This document shows, piece after piece, positions 22,741 to 33,286 of a DNA stretch of 64,000 bases (positions are counted from its first letter, which is position 1; each line of letters starts with the position of its first letter). Made by a program: the position numbers and the translations under genes. The stretch is from Melanopsichium pennsylvanicum (lineage: Eukaryota; Basidiomycota; Ustilaginomycetes; Ustilaginales): NCBI GenBank assembly GCA_900208305.1, contig OAPG01000023.1:248001-312000 (forward strand), in the 5' to 3' direction. The notes under the pieces were generated by a model. That model was given only the letters and a program-made list of their open reading frames with translations, was not told where the DNA came from and did no database searches.

Positions 22741-23771
22741 GTCACAGATGTTTAAGAGTGATAATGCTTGAGAGTGAGCTTGGCTGGAAGCATAGACAGA
22801 CTTCTCATTCTTGGGGACATCACCAGCCAATCTGGTGTTAAGGGCTCTATTGTATCAACCCATTGCAAAGGCTGTAGTCATGGCGCAAAAAGCAAGCTGA
22901 GACCCTAACAGCAGCAAAGGGTGTTGGCTCAGTGCAACAAACATGATATGCCACATTTGCACATCACTCAATGGATTGAGTCAAGCGCACATGGCCGGAA
23001 CAGGTTCAAAGAAGACCTGACAAGATTGGAAATGGGAGCAGGATGAGCAAGCAGCGGTTTGGCCAATATCAAGGAACAGGACAAGGAGGTAACAGCAGGT
23101 TAGCTGCACAAGCATGACTGACTCAGAGTTGCAGAAAAAGCAGGAGGCAGTGTGCAAGCTGGTCCAAGAATTTGCTTCTGCAATGTTTCAAAGCGGATAT
23201 CTGTGGTCAATGTTGTGACTCTAGGCATGAAGATGCTTTGGCGGACAAGCTGGATTTGGAATGCATTTTATTGGTGTGAAAGGCAAACTACAATTGAGTG
23301 AATCATGCCAAAGCGGTTTGGTGGGCGGCAGAAGAGATTTGCACAAAGGCACAATGCTGTGTGCATAGGACATGAGAATAGGGGACAAGGCCAGAAAAGT
23401 AGCGTGTACGGCGACAACACCAGCCAACTCTCTGTGACACAAACAGTGCGCCCTGAATATGCGTCAACACAGGAACAAAGTTGTGAGTAGGGGGCAGAAT
23501 CTTTGCCAGTGTGCCTTGCCTATGAAGTGGTCCAGGGATCTTGCATGCGCAAGCAACACCGTCAATTGCCCACTGTGCAACAAACCTTGCTCAGCAATTG
23601 TTTTCAAGCGGTCACAGTATGTGTGAGCCAACATAGTGTGGCTAGGCTTCTTGGAATTTGGACCTTTGAATATTCCCTGTAATTAGATCACTTGTTGCAT
23701 GCACCTCTGTAATTCAAGACATTGATCATCAAGCCACAATTGGTAGCTTCTGAAAACAGAGCCTAGCATAC
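22741..23771. other. CpG-poor repeat-like DNA left of element A
   Basis: TG/CA-rich, with no open frame longer than about 75 codons and no match to other parts of the window that I can see. It ends directly at the family-A LTR (23772). Confidence 0.35.
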
Positions 23772-24781
23772 TGTCAGCGGTCGCGTGCCAGAGATCCGAA
23801 TTCCCGTGAGAAAGCGCGACTTGCCGGATTTCAGTGAATTCCGGCGGTTAAGCTTGGCCTCAACGGATATCGAAGAGAATCCTGCGAGTGGCGATCTCTC
23901 GACGGATATCGGCTGACCGCTGGTGACACTCTGTACAGAGGTAACGCGGCAAGCTCGGACGGGGTATTCGGTCGACGCGAGTGTCACGACGTCGACGGGA
24001 TACTGCTGATGGCTGGGTTAGACCTCAGCCGTCGTTGTCGGTGGAGTTATGAGGGACTGGTTGTGGTGCCAGGCCCGCGGTTGAGGTTCCGCCTGTAGTT
24101 GAGGTGCTACAGCGTCGATTGTGGTGTCGACGACGTCTATACGTTGTTCTCCGTTCACCGACGGGGACACAGACTATATGGACCGCAATAAATGGTATTG
24201 CGATGTGCGACGTGTGAAGAGTATGGTAAGTACGACGTACTGATAACTATGTGTGACTGAGATATAAGATAGAGTGGATGAGCTTCCGCTCATCCGATAG
24301 CGGGGAACAGAGTATTTATATATATGTATCATGTGCGAGGTCCATCGGTACTGTACAACCTGCGTGCGTCAAGCTTGGACCCCCGCACGATAAGACTGCC
24401 CCTAGCCCCTTCGGCAGGGTGCTTCCGAGCACGCCCGCGTGCTCTCTCTCCGTTGCGTCCTGGGCGTCGGTCGGCCCACGTGTCGCTCCGGCTGGCGTTG
24501 GTCGCCGCCGTCGCAGATGCTCCCCTTGCCATCGATACCTTCGATATCCGGCGAGTCACTGCCACTCGCCAAATTTCCGTGAGATCCGTCGAGACCTGCT
24601 CTCTCACCGGATTTCGTCCGATTCAACTTCTCGGTTCTGCGCTAACCTTAAATCCCATGAGCCCACCAATATCCACCAGATCTCCCTGAGATCCGTCGAG
24701 ACATGCTCTCCCACCGGATCTCAGCCGATTCAACATCTCTGGCCTGCGCAGACCTCTTCCTTGGGACCCACTCCCGTGACA
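23772..24781 (-). repeat. 3' LTR of element A
   Basis: TGTCAGCGG to GTGACA, 1010 bp. The adjoining CTACCCCCCTT (minus strand: AAGGGGGGTAG) is the polypurine tract. Confidence 0.93.
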
Positions 24782-24884
24782 CTACCCCCCCTTCGAGAGC
24801 CGAGCTCCGTTGAGGCTTAAATAGGGTCGGCGGATGTTTTCCCCCAACTTGTTCTTCCACCAACAGCTCTTTCCAACCATCAAG

Positions 24885-25760
24885 ATGTCAAGCACCACCA
24901 ATACCGCCCCTTCCGCTGCGTCATCGCGACCAGCGTCGACACGAATGCCTGCCCTCAGGGCAGAAGAGCCTGTGCGCCGTAGCGCCAGGCTTTGTGAACG
25001 AAATCCTGCCGCTTGGGCAGTGGCAAACCCTTCGGCTGTTGGCCTCGAGGCCACAGCTACGTCGTCCTCTGCTGCTGGCGAGCAGCCTCTCGAAATTGTT
25101 GCTGCCGAGCAGCTCGTCGCGTTGCGGTCGACGCCGCGGCCACTGGAACCGCTGTTTTTGGGAAACGATGCCGCGGAGGAGGAGGAAGAGCGGCTGGAGG
25201 CGATGGAGGTGGAGGAGTCGGTTGTAGGGAGGATTAGCGAGGTCGGGGAGGACCCTGTCGCTACGCTCGTTGGGCCTCATGTGCCCAACTACCTTGAGAT
25301 TGCGCTGTGGGCGGAACTATTTATTGCTCCGGTGTTGCTGGTGTTTGCGGCGTGCGAGGCCTGGCCCCCTACTTGGGTGGTATCGGAGGGTTCCGTGGCG
25401 GCTGGTCGCCTCCATCGGCTGGTCCTCCTTCGACTGACCGAGGGCTGCATGCCTTGGCCGAGTTGGCAATGCGCCCGCTGCGCCAAGCTTGGCATACCGT
25501 GAGTACTGTTGCCCCCTTCTCCGTTCGATGCTCGCTGTCCATTTGATACTCGATGCTGACTCTGGTTCTCCCCCTTTTTTTTTTGTCCCAGTTGTTTCGC
25601 GTTGGCCTTCGCTGACGTACTTTCTGCCGGTGGCAAGGGCAGAACTCCGCGCGCTTGTGTGCACTGCCATCTTGGCGGCCACAAGAAGTGCGTGCAAACT
25701 GCGAGGGCGTTGCCGACAACGGTATACGCTGGCGACGCTCCTCCTCGCCACTTGCATTGA
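24885..25760 (+). CDS. Antisense spliced accessory gene of element A, Zn2Cys6-like cysteines
   Basis: Function unknown. It lies between the 3' LTR and pol but reads opposite to gag-pol. The model joins 24885-25498 and 25592-25760 (260 aa); the intron starts GTGAGT and ends CAG after a T-rich tract, phase 2. Residues 1-100 are Ala/Ser/Arg-rich and about 105-125 are Glu-rich. The cysteine part is CARCAKLGIPC (Cys196, 199, 206), a 20-residue loop, then CVHCHLGGHKKC (Cys227, 230, 238), i.e. CX2CX6C-Xn-CX2CX7C. This fits fungal Zn2Cys6 spacing except for the long loop. A TTAAATA box lies about 65 bp upstream of the ATG. The gene in element C has the same order, wording (LTEG.. PW.. W.C) and intron position. 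The frame continues after one TGA to 26048, so a further exon is possible. Confidence 0.65.
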
Positions 25761-26505
25761 GGCGGGCGTGGCGTCGAGCGAGCTCACGTCACGGGAGCGG
25801 GAGGTCGAGGATTGGGGGAGGTACGTGGGATCGACCGTGACTCGGATGGTGTGGCGGACCCCCACTGGGCGTATGCAATGCGCATCATTTGGTCTGCCTC
25901 GCCTCGTAGTCGGCGAGTCCCGGTGCTGACGATGATTGAGGAGTACTTCGATCGTCAGCGGCGAGTGCGGTCTATGCGCTCGCCATTCAAGGCTCTCAAG
26001 CCTTCTTCGGTGCCTGGGCCTTCGTCAGCCCCCGAGTCGGCGGAGTAGTCTGTGCCCGCTGGCTGTGTTGACTTGTTGCAATGCCAGTGCCTCGTTACCC
26101 ATCCAATCCCAGTGTGAGCTTGATTGTGTGACTTCCGGTGTGCCACAGGTGCGACGACTCTGAGAAATATACTTGTCGACTCGCGTCGCCCATTAAGGCC
26201 TGAGATCCTTTGGATCATGCATTCCTCGGCGAATTTCGTGACTTTTAGGTTCTTGTTACCCCGCGATTTTTTTTTTTTTTCATTTTTTTCTCTGAGATCC
26301 GTTGAATTCTGCAGTACTCGGCGGATTTCGTGGAAATTCCCTGAGTCGGGGTCATTGTCCGGATCTCGATTCCTGCAACCTTCTACCTTCGCCGCTCAAC
26401 ATCGTCCTTGTCGAGCTTCGTCCTTGTCGAGCTTCTCACCATCTTACTCTCCTGTGATGGCATGCATCGCGGCTCGCAAGATCCTCTTCAGCTTAGTGTC
26501 TCTGC
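25761..26505. other. Non-coding or unresolved tail between accessory gene and pol of A
   Basis: 25812-26048 is open in the same frame as accessory exon 2 and ends MRSPFKALKPSSVPGPS-like; a strong donor-like GAGGTACGT lies at 25815-25823. I could not settle an extra exon. A T-rich run (26268-26290) and the 3' end of pol follow. Confidence 0.35.
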
Positions 26506-29500
26506 TTAGTGTCTCCGTCCCCCCGCCAATTCCTCATACTCCCGGATGAGGTCTGGGCAGTTGAGACAGTCTGTCGGTTCCCACGAGGCTGCCTCCTTGG
26601 GGTAGCCCCTCCATTGGACTTTGTACTGCACTTGCCTACCCTGTTTTCGCTTTCCCACAATAGCCTCTACCTCAAATTCTAGAGTGTCGTCCGGTAGGGG
26701 CGGCGTGATTTCGAGTGTGGAGCGCTGTGGGAGTGAGCTCGCCCTTTGAGGCTCGAGCATCGAGACATGGAAAACGTCGTGTACGCGCAACCTTGCTGGG
26801 AGTTGGAGCCGGTATGCTCTTCTGCCAATTCGTTCGAGGATGGGGAACGGGCCTGCTAACCTTGTGTCGAGTTTGGGACTGGGTCGAGCTGTCTTCCAGT
26901 TCTTTCGGTTGACGTAGACCATGTCTCCAACTTTGAACTCGATGTCCTTCCGTTTGCGGTTATATTGTGCAACGGTTCGGCTTTGAGCGTACCTGATTTG
27001 CTCCTGTAGATACTCCGTAAATTCTTTTCTTCGGGTGGCAAACTCTTTTCTCTTGGGGTCGAGCACACCGACTTGTTCTGGGAGATCGGGGTGTGACTTT
27101 GGATTCCACCCGTAGCAAGCAAAGAAAGGCGAGACTCCTATGCTGCTGTGGACCGTGTTGTTGTAAACAAACTCGGCCATCGGCAGCCAGGTTACCCAGA
27201 TGTCCTGCTCGTAGTTGCAGTACATACGGAGGTACTGCTCGACAACTTGATTGACTCGCTCCGTTTGCCCGTCCGTCTGTGGGTGGTAGGCTGTGCTGAG
27301 CGAGTGGTGGATGACCAGCTTGTCGGTGAACTCTTTCCATGCCGCCGAGACGAATTGTTGGCCGCGGTCTGAGACAATGTGCTCCGGTACCCCGAAACAG
27401 GACATAACTTGGTCTTTGAGCATCTTTGCCGTCTGCTCCGACGTTATTGTCTTGTACGTCGGGGTTAAGATGGCATATTTGGTCAACCGGTCGACCACTA
27501 CGAAGATCGAGTCATACCCCTCCGATTTAGGTAACCCTTCAATGAAATCCATCGAGATGGAATTCCAGGGTCTTGACGGCGTCGACAGCGGCTGCAAAAG
27601 GCCATATGGTCGGTGTCGCGGTGCTTTATATCGAGCGCACACTGGGCAGCTTGCTACATAGTCAGCAACCCATGCCGCCATATTTGGCCACCAATAATGC
27701 CGCCTTGTGAGCTCGAGGGTGGCGTCTCGACCTGCATGGCCAGCGGTAGCGCCGTCGTGGCATTGGGACATTACCATGTATCTCAGGTGCTCCACCGAGA
27801 GCGAGCGATCCTTTGCTTTGGCGGCACTCCGAGTGTTGCGTTGACCTTTCTTACCTGGTAATGTGACTCGCGGCACCACTAGCCGACCGTCGTGATACCA
27901 CAGGCCATGTCTAACTTCGAAAGGTTGCTTCTGATGAAGCTCTGCGAGCTCGGCATCGAGCGGCTGGAAAGTCTTTACAAGTTGGACCAGCCCTCCCTCC
28001 GCGATATCGGACATCGTTGGCTTTAGCATATTTATTTGAGATTTGGCGAGTTGCTCCTTCTTGGCAAATTTCGGTGAAATCCGCCGAGTTGAGTCCGCTC
28101 GGCGGTTTTCAAAATCCTCGGCAAATACTCGTGCCGGTAACAGCTGTCGGACGTTGTGTAGGTCTTCTTCTGCGGTTGGCTGCATATCACTTCGTCGTGT
28201 CAACGCATCTGGCTCTCCCGCTTTATCTCCCGGTCTGCATTGGAGTACGAAGTCAAAGTCAGCGAGTAACACTGACCATCGAGCCTGCCGACCTGTGATC
28301 TTCCGCTGAGACTTGAAGTATTTGAGCGCCTCGTGATCAGTGAGAATAATGAGCTGACTAGGTAGTCCTGCAAGCATGTGCCGCCAGTGGTTGAGACAGA
28401 CGACAACAGCGAGGAGTTCCTTGTCATGGATCTCGTAGTTCTTCTCCGCCAATGCCATCTTGCGCGAGTAGAATGCTATTGGGTGCCATCGTCCGTTGTG
28501 TTCTTGTTTGAGTACTCCAGCGAGAGCAAAGTCGCTTGCGTCTGTTTCCAATCGGGTAGGACGATGGTAGTCAAAGTGTTTGAGAACCCCAGCAGTGGTG
28601 AACATTTCCACCAGCTTGTGGAAAGCAGCGCGAGCGTCGTCAGGGAGGTCGAACTTCTTGAATTGCTCTGTGGGCTTAACGAGGGAAGTGAGCGGTCTCG
28701 CTATATGTGCAAAGTGAGAGATGAATCTGCGATAGAAGTTGGCAAACCCGAGGAAGCGTTGGATGTCGTGTATAGACTCCGGCATCGGCCATTCCTTGAT
28801 AGTCCTGATCTTGTTGGGGTCCATCTCGATACCTGACGGCTTGATGATGTAGCCGAGGAACTCAACAGTATCGGTATGGAACACGCACTTCGAGAGTTTG
28901 GCGAATAACCGCCATACCTTGAGCCTACTGAGCACCGTCCTGACGTGCTCGATGTGTTCCTTCTCGTTGTTGCTGAAGATCAGGAAGTCGTCAAGGTATA
29001 CTACCACGTATACGCCAATGATGTCGCGGTAGATGGTGTTGATGAGCGATTGGAAGTGCGCGGGCGCATTTGCCAATCCAAATGGCATGACCAGATACTC
29101 ATACAGTCCGAGTTGAGTTCCAAACGCGGTTTTCCATTCGTCCCCATCGGCGATCCTAACCAAGTTGTAAGCTGCCTTTAGGTCCAGCTTGGTATAGATC
29201 TTCGCTTTTCGTAGGAGGAACAGCTGCTCCTCGATTAAGGGCAGTGGTGCTCGGTTCTTAACCGTGACCTCGTTGAGACCGCGGTAGTCTACGCAGAGTC
29301 GCAGGCCGCCGTCCTTCTTAGGCACGAAGAGGACGGGGGATCGCGCCGGGCTCTTTGAGGGCCGAATGAATCCCTTCTCGAGATTCTCTTCGAGGTACTT
29401 CCTCAGCTCGGCCATCTCCTTAGGTCCCTTGAGATATAGCGGACCTTGGGGTGGAGTCGAACTGGGTAGTAGCTCGATGTGCAAGTTGTGCTTCGTGTGA

Positions 29501-30270
29501 GGGGGAAGCTTGTCCGCTTCGACCTCGTCGAATACATCCTTGAGGGGGTAGTACGGGGCTGGGATTTTGACGGCAGTGGGAGGCTCTTCTAGTGTCGTTT
29601 CCATCTCTATGCCTTTGTCGCCTCCCGTGGGGACAAAGCCAAACGACGGGAGCGACGTCGGAGGAGCGCTGATTAGCATGACCCCTATGGGCCCATCCCG
29701 TAGTGCCGCCTGAACGAGCTCGTTGGCGTCGACGAACTCGTAGCCATGTACTACTAAGTTTGCTCGAGATTCGGCAGATCGGCCGGTCTCAGCGGATTTT
29801 GGTGAAATCCCTTGAACAACCGCGTCTGACCGGATCTCGTTGGGTTTTCCGAAATCGAGCTGTCCAGTATCCCAATGGACCCTTGGCTGTAGGCGTCGTA
29901 GTTCATCGTACCCCAGGATGAAATCGTAGTCGCTAGCGTCAGCGACGGCGACCTTGAGCATCCCTAGGTGTTGTCCTCCTATGACTACGTCGACGTCAGC
30001 AGCACTCGTGATCGTGAGGGAATGTCCGGTCACTCCGTGTACGGTTCTGTTTTTTATGGGTTTTGTGGTTATCGAGTACTTGCGAACAAACAGAGCTGAA
30101 ACTATAGACAATGCAGCGCCGGTGTCGGCGAGAATGCTAGCAGGATGGTGGTTGACCGTACCTGCTAGCTCGAGTACTGAGGCACCGGAAGCTGCAGAGA
30201 AACATAATGAACAATCTTGACATATACAAGGTGATGGCGAAGGCGGTCTTAGAGCGATGCATGCCATCAT
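26506..30270 (-). CDS. Pol polyprotein of element A (PR-RT-RNase H-IN-chromodomain)
   Basis: 1254 aa from the first in-frame ATG, though it is probably made as a gag-pol fusion by -1 frameshifting. Domain order: aspartic protease with DTG at residues 49-51; reverse transcriptase with YLDD at 425-428 and [18 protein letters not shown]; RNase H with ETDASDFALAG and HDKELLAVV; integrase zinc finger ending CPVC; D,D,E core with SMDFIEGLP, SDRGQQF and HPQTDGQTERVNQ; GPF/Y-like AGPFPILERIG; chromodomain with EFEVEAIVG and YKVQWRGYPKEAASWEP. The order IN after RT/RH and the chromodomain place it in the chromovirus branch of Ty3/gypsy. No internal stop. Confidence 0.95.
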   Translation of the reverse strand: MMACIALRPPSPSPCICQDCSLCFSAASGASVLELAGTVNHHPASILADTGAALSIVSALFVRKYSITTKPIKNRTVHGVTGHSLTITSAADVDVVIGGQHLGMLKVAVADASDYDFILGYDELRRLQPRVHWDTGQLDFGKPNEIRSDAVVQGISPKSAETGRSAESRANLVVHGYEFVDANELVQAALRDGPIGVMLISAPPTSLPSFGFVPTGGDKGIEMETTLEEPPTAVKIPAPYYPLKDVFDEVEADKLPPHTKHNLHIELLPSSTPPQGPLYLKGPKEMAELRKYLEENLEKGFIRPSKSPARSPVLFVPKKDGGLRLCVDYRGLNEVTVKNRAPLPLIEEQLFLLRKAKIYTKLDLKAAYNLVRIADGDEWKTAFGTQLGLYEYLVMPFGLANAPAHFQSLINTIYRDIIGVYVVVYLDDFLIFSNNEKEHIEHVRTVLSRLKVWRLFAKLSKCVFHTDTVEFLGYIIKPSGIEMDPNKIRTIKEWPMPESIHDIQRFLGFANFYRRFISHFAHIARPLTSLVKPTEQFKKFDLPDDARAAFHKLVEMFTTAGVLKHFDYHRPTRLETDASDFALAGVLKQEHNGRWHPIAFYSRKMALAEKNYEIHDKELLAVVVCLNHWRHMLAGLPSQLIILTDHEALKYFKSQRKITGRQARWSVLLADFDFVLQCRPGDKAGEPDALTRRSDMQPTAEEDLHNVRQLLPARVFAEDFENRRADSTRRISPKFAKKEQLAKSQINMLKPTMSDIAEGGLVQLVKTFQPLDAELAELHQKQPFEVRHGLWYHDGRLVVPRVTLPGKKGQRNTRSAAKAKDRSLSVEHLRYMVMSQCHDGATAGHAGRDATLELTRRHYWWPNMAAWVADYVASCPVCARYKAPRHRPYGLLQPLSTPSRPWNSISMDFIEGLPKSEGYDSIFVVVDRLTKYAILTPTYKTITSEQTAKMLKDQVMSCFGVPEHIVSDRGQQFVSAAWKEFTDKLVIHHSLSTAYHPQTDGQTERVNQVVEQYLRMYCNYEQDIWVTWLPMAEFVYNNTVHSSIGVSPFFACYGWNPKSHPDLPEQVGVLDPKRKEFATRRKEFTEYLQEQIRYAQSRTVAQYNRKRKDIEFKVGDMVYVNRKNWKTARPSPKLDTRLAGPFPILERIGRRAYRLQLPARLRVHDVFHVSMLEPQRASSLPQRSTLEITPPLPDDTLEFEVEAIVGKRKQGRQVQYKVQWRGYPKEAASWEPTDCLNCPDLIREYEELAGGRRH

Positions 30271-30294
30271 TGCATCGCTCCAAGGTCGTTTCCC
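30248..30294 (-). promoter_or_regulatory. Predicted -1 ribosomal frameshift signal of element A
   Basis: Slippery GGGAAAC (30288-30294) reads G GGA AAC in the gag frame. After a 3-nt spacer comes a stem: CTTGGAGCGATGCA (30271-30284) pairs with TGCATCGCTCTAAG (30248-30261), 14 pairs with one G-U, around a 9-nt loop that contains the gag TGA. Slipping by -1 leads straight into the pol frame. Confidence 0.75.
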
Positions 30295-31637
30295 TCGTCC
30301 TCGTGGTAGGGCTCGCCTGCGTCGTGATCGTCGGCGAAGAGGTTGGGGTCAAAGTGGTCTTCAAGACCGCCATCGTCTTTGCGATGGTCTTCAGCTCCGT
30401 CTCCTTCCTCTGGTGAGCCGTCCTGTGGTTTCTCCGACTCCAACACCACGTGCGCTCGCATCTGTGGTCCTGATGGTCTAGCCGGGTAAACCGTTGGCTT
30501 GGCGTCTGGACAGTTCCGCTGCCAATGCCCGGTCTTGCCGCAGACCCTACAAGCGTCGCTGTTAAATGTCGTCGGGCCGGGGACGACCCTTCGGTCGTCG
30601 CGAGGTCTCGGTGGTGCTTCCTGTACCGGCAGCTTCTGTGCCAGATGAGGGGGCAACGGTCGAGAGCCAGTTCTCTGGGGAATGCCCGGTTTGGTATGAG
30701 CAGTCCTGATTGCTGGGGTTGGGGCGAAGCGGACAGCATTCTGCTGATGCCGCATACGCTGGCGATCAATGTCCTCGACCTCCCGGTACCAGGCCCACTG
30801 GTCTTCAGGTGGGTTACGCTCGAACTTCTCCTGAAGTGAGCGAGTAAGGCTCCCTCGGAAGAGGTCGATGACGAACTCAGGGTCCTCCATGTGGCACTGA
30901 GCTGCCAGGTCTCGGAATTGCTCGACATGTCGCGTTGCTGCTCCTGGTGTGTCGGTAATAAGCCTCAACGCTAGGAGTTTGTTGTAGGCATCGACCCTGT
31001 CGCTGCGCTGATTGTACAGCTCCCTGAGTCGAGTGGTGAAGTGGCTCCAATCATGGAAGAGCATCCCTTGACGATGCCGGTCGACGCGGAGCTTACCCTT
31101 CCACCACTCTCGAGCGGTGCCCTCGAGCTGAGCTGCCGTGTGTAGGATCATCGAAGTATGGTCGTACACACCATTAGCCTTGAACCAAGCGTTGGCCTCG
31201 AGAATGAAGATATCGATGTCGCGAGTGTCGAGCTTGGGGAATGGAGTCTTGAGGGCAGCGTGGGGCTGAGTGTCCTGTTCACTGCCAGTGCCGGTCCATG
31301 CCCCCGGGGTCACCGGTTTGACATACCGAGGTCCAGTAGGCGTAGCGTACTTTTCTTGGTCGGTGTACGCTCGTCGGTCGAGAATGTCGAAGGTGACGGA
31401 CCGAGGGTGTGGTCTAGTTGCAGGAGTGGGTGTCTCGAGACCACCAAGGTAGGACTCATCCGCCTGCTGCGAGGCTCGACGGGTCGGGGAGCTTAGATCA
31501 TGCTCCCTAGCTCGTCGACCAGGGGATGGAGTCTCCTGTTGGTCGAGCCAAGCCTTGAGTGCGGCATTGTCTACCTGCTGCTGCTCAAGGAGGGCGATGA
31601 GGCGGTCGAGTCTGTCATGTAGTGCAGAGTCGGCCAT
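30267..31637 (-). CDS. Gag of element A
   Basis: 456 aa capsid/nucleocapsid protein. The N-terminus has a short coiled-coil-like stretch (RLDRLIALLEQQQ). The capsid part has WFKANGVYDHTSM, EGTAREWWKGKL and YNQRSDRVDAYNKL. One zinc knuckle, CRVCGKTGHWQRNC (CX2CX4HX4C), lies near residue 365. The acidic C-terminus (DDHDAGEPYHEDEGNDL) overlaps the frameshift signal. The start is ATG 31637, 40 bp inside the 5' LTR. Confidence 0.93.
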   Translation of the reverse strand: MADSALHDRLDRLIALLEQQQVDNAALKAWLDQQETPSPGRRAREHDLSSPTRRASQQADESYLGGLETPTPATRPHPRSVTFDILDRRAYTDQEKYATPTGPRYVKPVTPGAWTGTGSEQDTQPHAALKTPFPKLDTRDIDIFILEANAWFKANGVYDHTSMILHTAAQLEGTAREWWKGKLRVDRHRQGMLFHDWSHFTTRLRELYNQRSDRVDAYNKLLALRLITDTPGAATRHVEQFRDLAAQCHMEDPEFVIDLFRGSLTRSLQEKFERNPPEDQWAWYREVEDIDRQRMRHQQNAVRFAPTPAIRTAHTKPGIPQRTGSRPLPPHLAQKLPVQEAPPRPRDDRRVVPGPTTFNSDACRVCGKTGHWQRNCPDAKPTVYPARPSGPQMRAHVVLESEKPQDGSPEEGDGAEDHRKDDGGLEDHFDPNLFADDHDAGEPYHEDEGNDLGAMQ

Positions 31638-31665
31638 CTTGGTGAACTTGGGGCGTCGCTTGTAC

Positions 31666-31677
31666 GATCCACTCTAA
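31666..31677 (-). promoter_or_regulatory. Primer-binding site of element A
   Basis: TTAGAGTGGATC directly follows the 5' LTR. Its TAGAGTGGAT is complementary to ATCCACTCTA in the same LTR's transcript sense (32176-32185), about 45 nt downstream of the TATA stretch. This suggests self-priming rather than tRNA priming. Confidence 0.7.
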
Positions 31678-32687
31678 TGTCAGCGGTCGCGTGCCAGAGA
31701 TCCGAATTCCCGTGAGAAAGCGCGACTCGCCGGATTTCAGTGAATTCCGGCGGTTAAGCTTGGCCTCAACGGATATCGAAGAGAATCCCGCGAGTGGCAA
31801 TCTCTTGACGGATATTGGCTGACCGCTGGTGACACTCCGTACAGAGGTAACGCGGCAAGCTCGGACGGGGTATTCGGTCGACGCGAGTGTCACAACGTCG
31901 ACGGGATACTGCTGATGGCTGGGTTAGACCTCAGCCGTCGTTGCCGGTGGAGTTATGAGGGACTGGTTGTGGTGCCAGGCCCGCGGTTGAGGTTCCGCCT
32001 GTAGTTGAGGTGCTACAGCGTCGATTGTGGTGTCGACGACGTCTATACGTTGTTCTCTGTTCACCGACGGGGACACAGACTATATGGATCGCAATAAATG
32101 GTATTGCGATGTGCAACGTGTGAAGAGTATGGTAAGTACGACGTACTGATAACTATGTGTGACTGAGATATAAGATAGAGTGGATGAGCTTCCGCTCATC
32201 CGATAGCGGGGAACAGAGTATTTATATATATGTATCGTGTGCGAGGTCCATCGGTACTGTACGACCTGCGTGCGTCAAGCTTGGACCCCCGCACAATAAG
32301 ACGGCCCCTAGCCCCTTCGGCAGGGTGCTTCCGAGCACGCCCGCGTGCTCTCTCTCCGTTGCGTCCTGGGCGTCGGTCGGCCCACGTGTCGCTCCGGCTG
32401 GCGTTGGTCGCCGCCGTCGCAGATGCTCCCCTTGCCATCGATACCTTCGATATCCGGCGAGTCACTGCCACTCGCTGGATTTCCGTGAGATCCGTTGAGA
32501 CCTGCTCTCTCACCAGATCTTGTCCGATTCAACTTCTTGGTTCTGCGCTAACCTTAAATCCCATGAGCCCACCAATATCCACCAGATCTCCCTGAGATCC
32601 GTCGAGACATGCTCTCCCACCGGATCTCAGCCGATTCAACATCTCTGGTCTGCGCAGACCTCTTTCTTGGGACCCACTCCCGTGACA
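31678..32687 (-). repeat. 5' LTR of element A
   Basis: 1010 bp, TGTCAGCGG to GTGACA. TATA-like TTTATATATA lies at 32221-32230 (minus-strand promoter). It differs from the 3' LTR at several positions, more than the LTR pairs of B or D. Confidence 0.93.
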
Positions 32688-33286
32688 GTTAGTCTCTTTA
32701 GCTGCCTTGCGGCTGTGTACATTGGATTTGGCCCCCGTGCTTATCAGTGCTGGCTACGCAAGCCAGTAGCTGCTTATCTCTCAACCCCAAATCCTACCGA
32801 GCCTGTTATCTGGGCCCTCCGTACCTGCCGGAGATCCCTCCAACTCTTGTAGCGGCTGTCTATGTCCTCTGGTACCTGTTCACAGCTTCCGGCAAGTGTC
32901 CAACCAAAATTGGCTGGAAACCCACCTTTTACCGGGACTCAATGCAAAACCCAATAAAACCAAGGGTTTCATCTGGACTCATTTTGAGTCCCTGTAACAC
33001 CACCCTTGAGTTCCATGTACTTTTCTTGCCTGAAAGTGTTCCAACTGCGCAGAGCGTACAAATTCTTCAAGGAAGGAGGCATGCTAAAGCCTGCTCCAAA
33101 CTGAGTGCCATGTACCTGTAACACTACCCCCCTTAAAAGAAGCAAGCTCTGTTGAGGATATGAAGCTGTGCAGCCGTGTTTCATCCATTCCTGTGGGACT
33201 TGGAGGCCATGGATGGGCTCTTTGGGGCCCGTACCACCCTCCTGTCCTAGGTTCTGAACCACCATACCACTTTGAACAATATTACA

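Larger units (their letters stand above)
23772..32687 (-). mobile_element. Element A: full-length chromodomain Ty3/gypsy retrotransposon
   Basis: 8,916 bp with two 1,010-bp LTRs, primer site, gag, pol with C-terminal chromodomain, polypurine tract beside the left LTR, and an antisense spliced gene between pol and the 3' LTR. gag and pol are both open. The flanks (CATAC left, GTTAG right) do not match, so there is no target duplication; the right flank lies inside a family-C LTR but the left does not, which implies a rearrangement after or during insertion. Confidence 0.93.

Noticed and set aside
30266..30272. Stop-start overlap (ATGATG) as the sole gag-pol coupling device in element A
   Set aside because: Possible, but the upstream slippery site and stem explain the same frame, and element B lacks any pol ATG. 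Kept only as the rival model.
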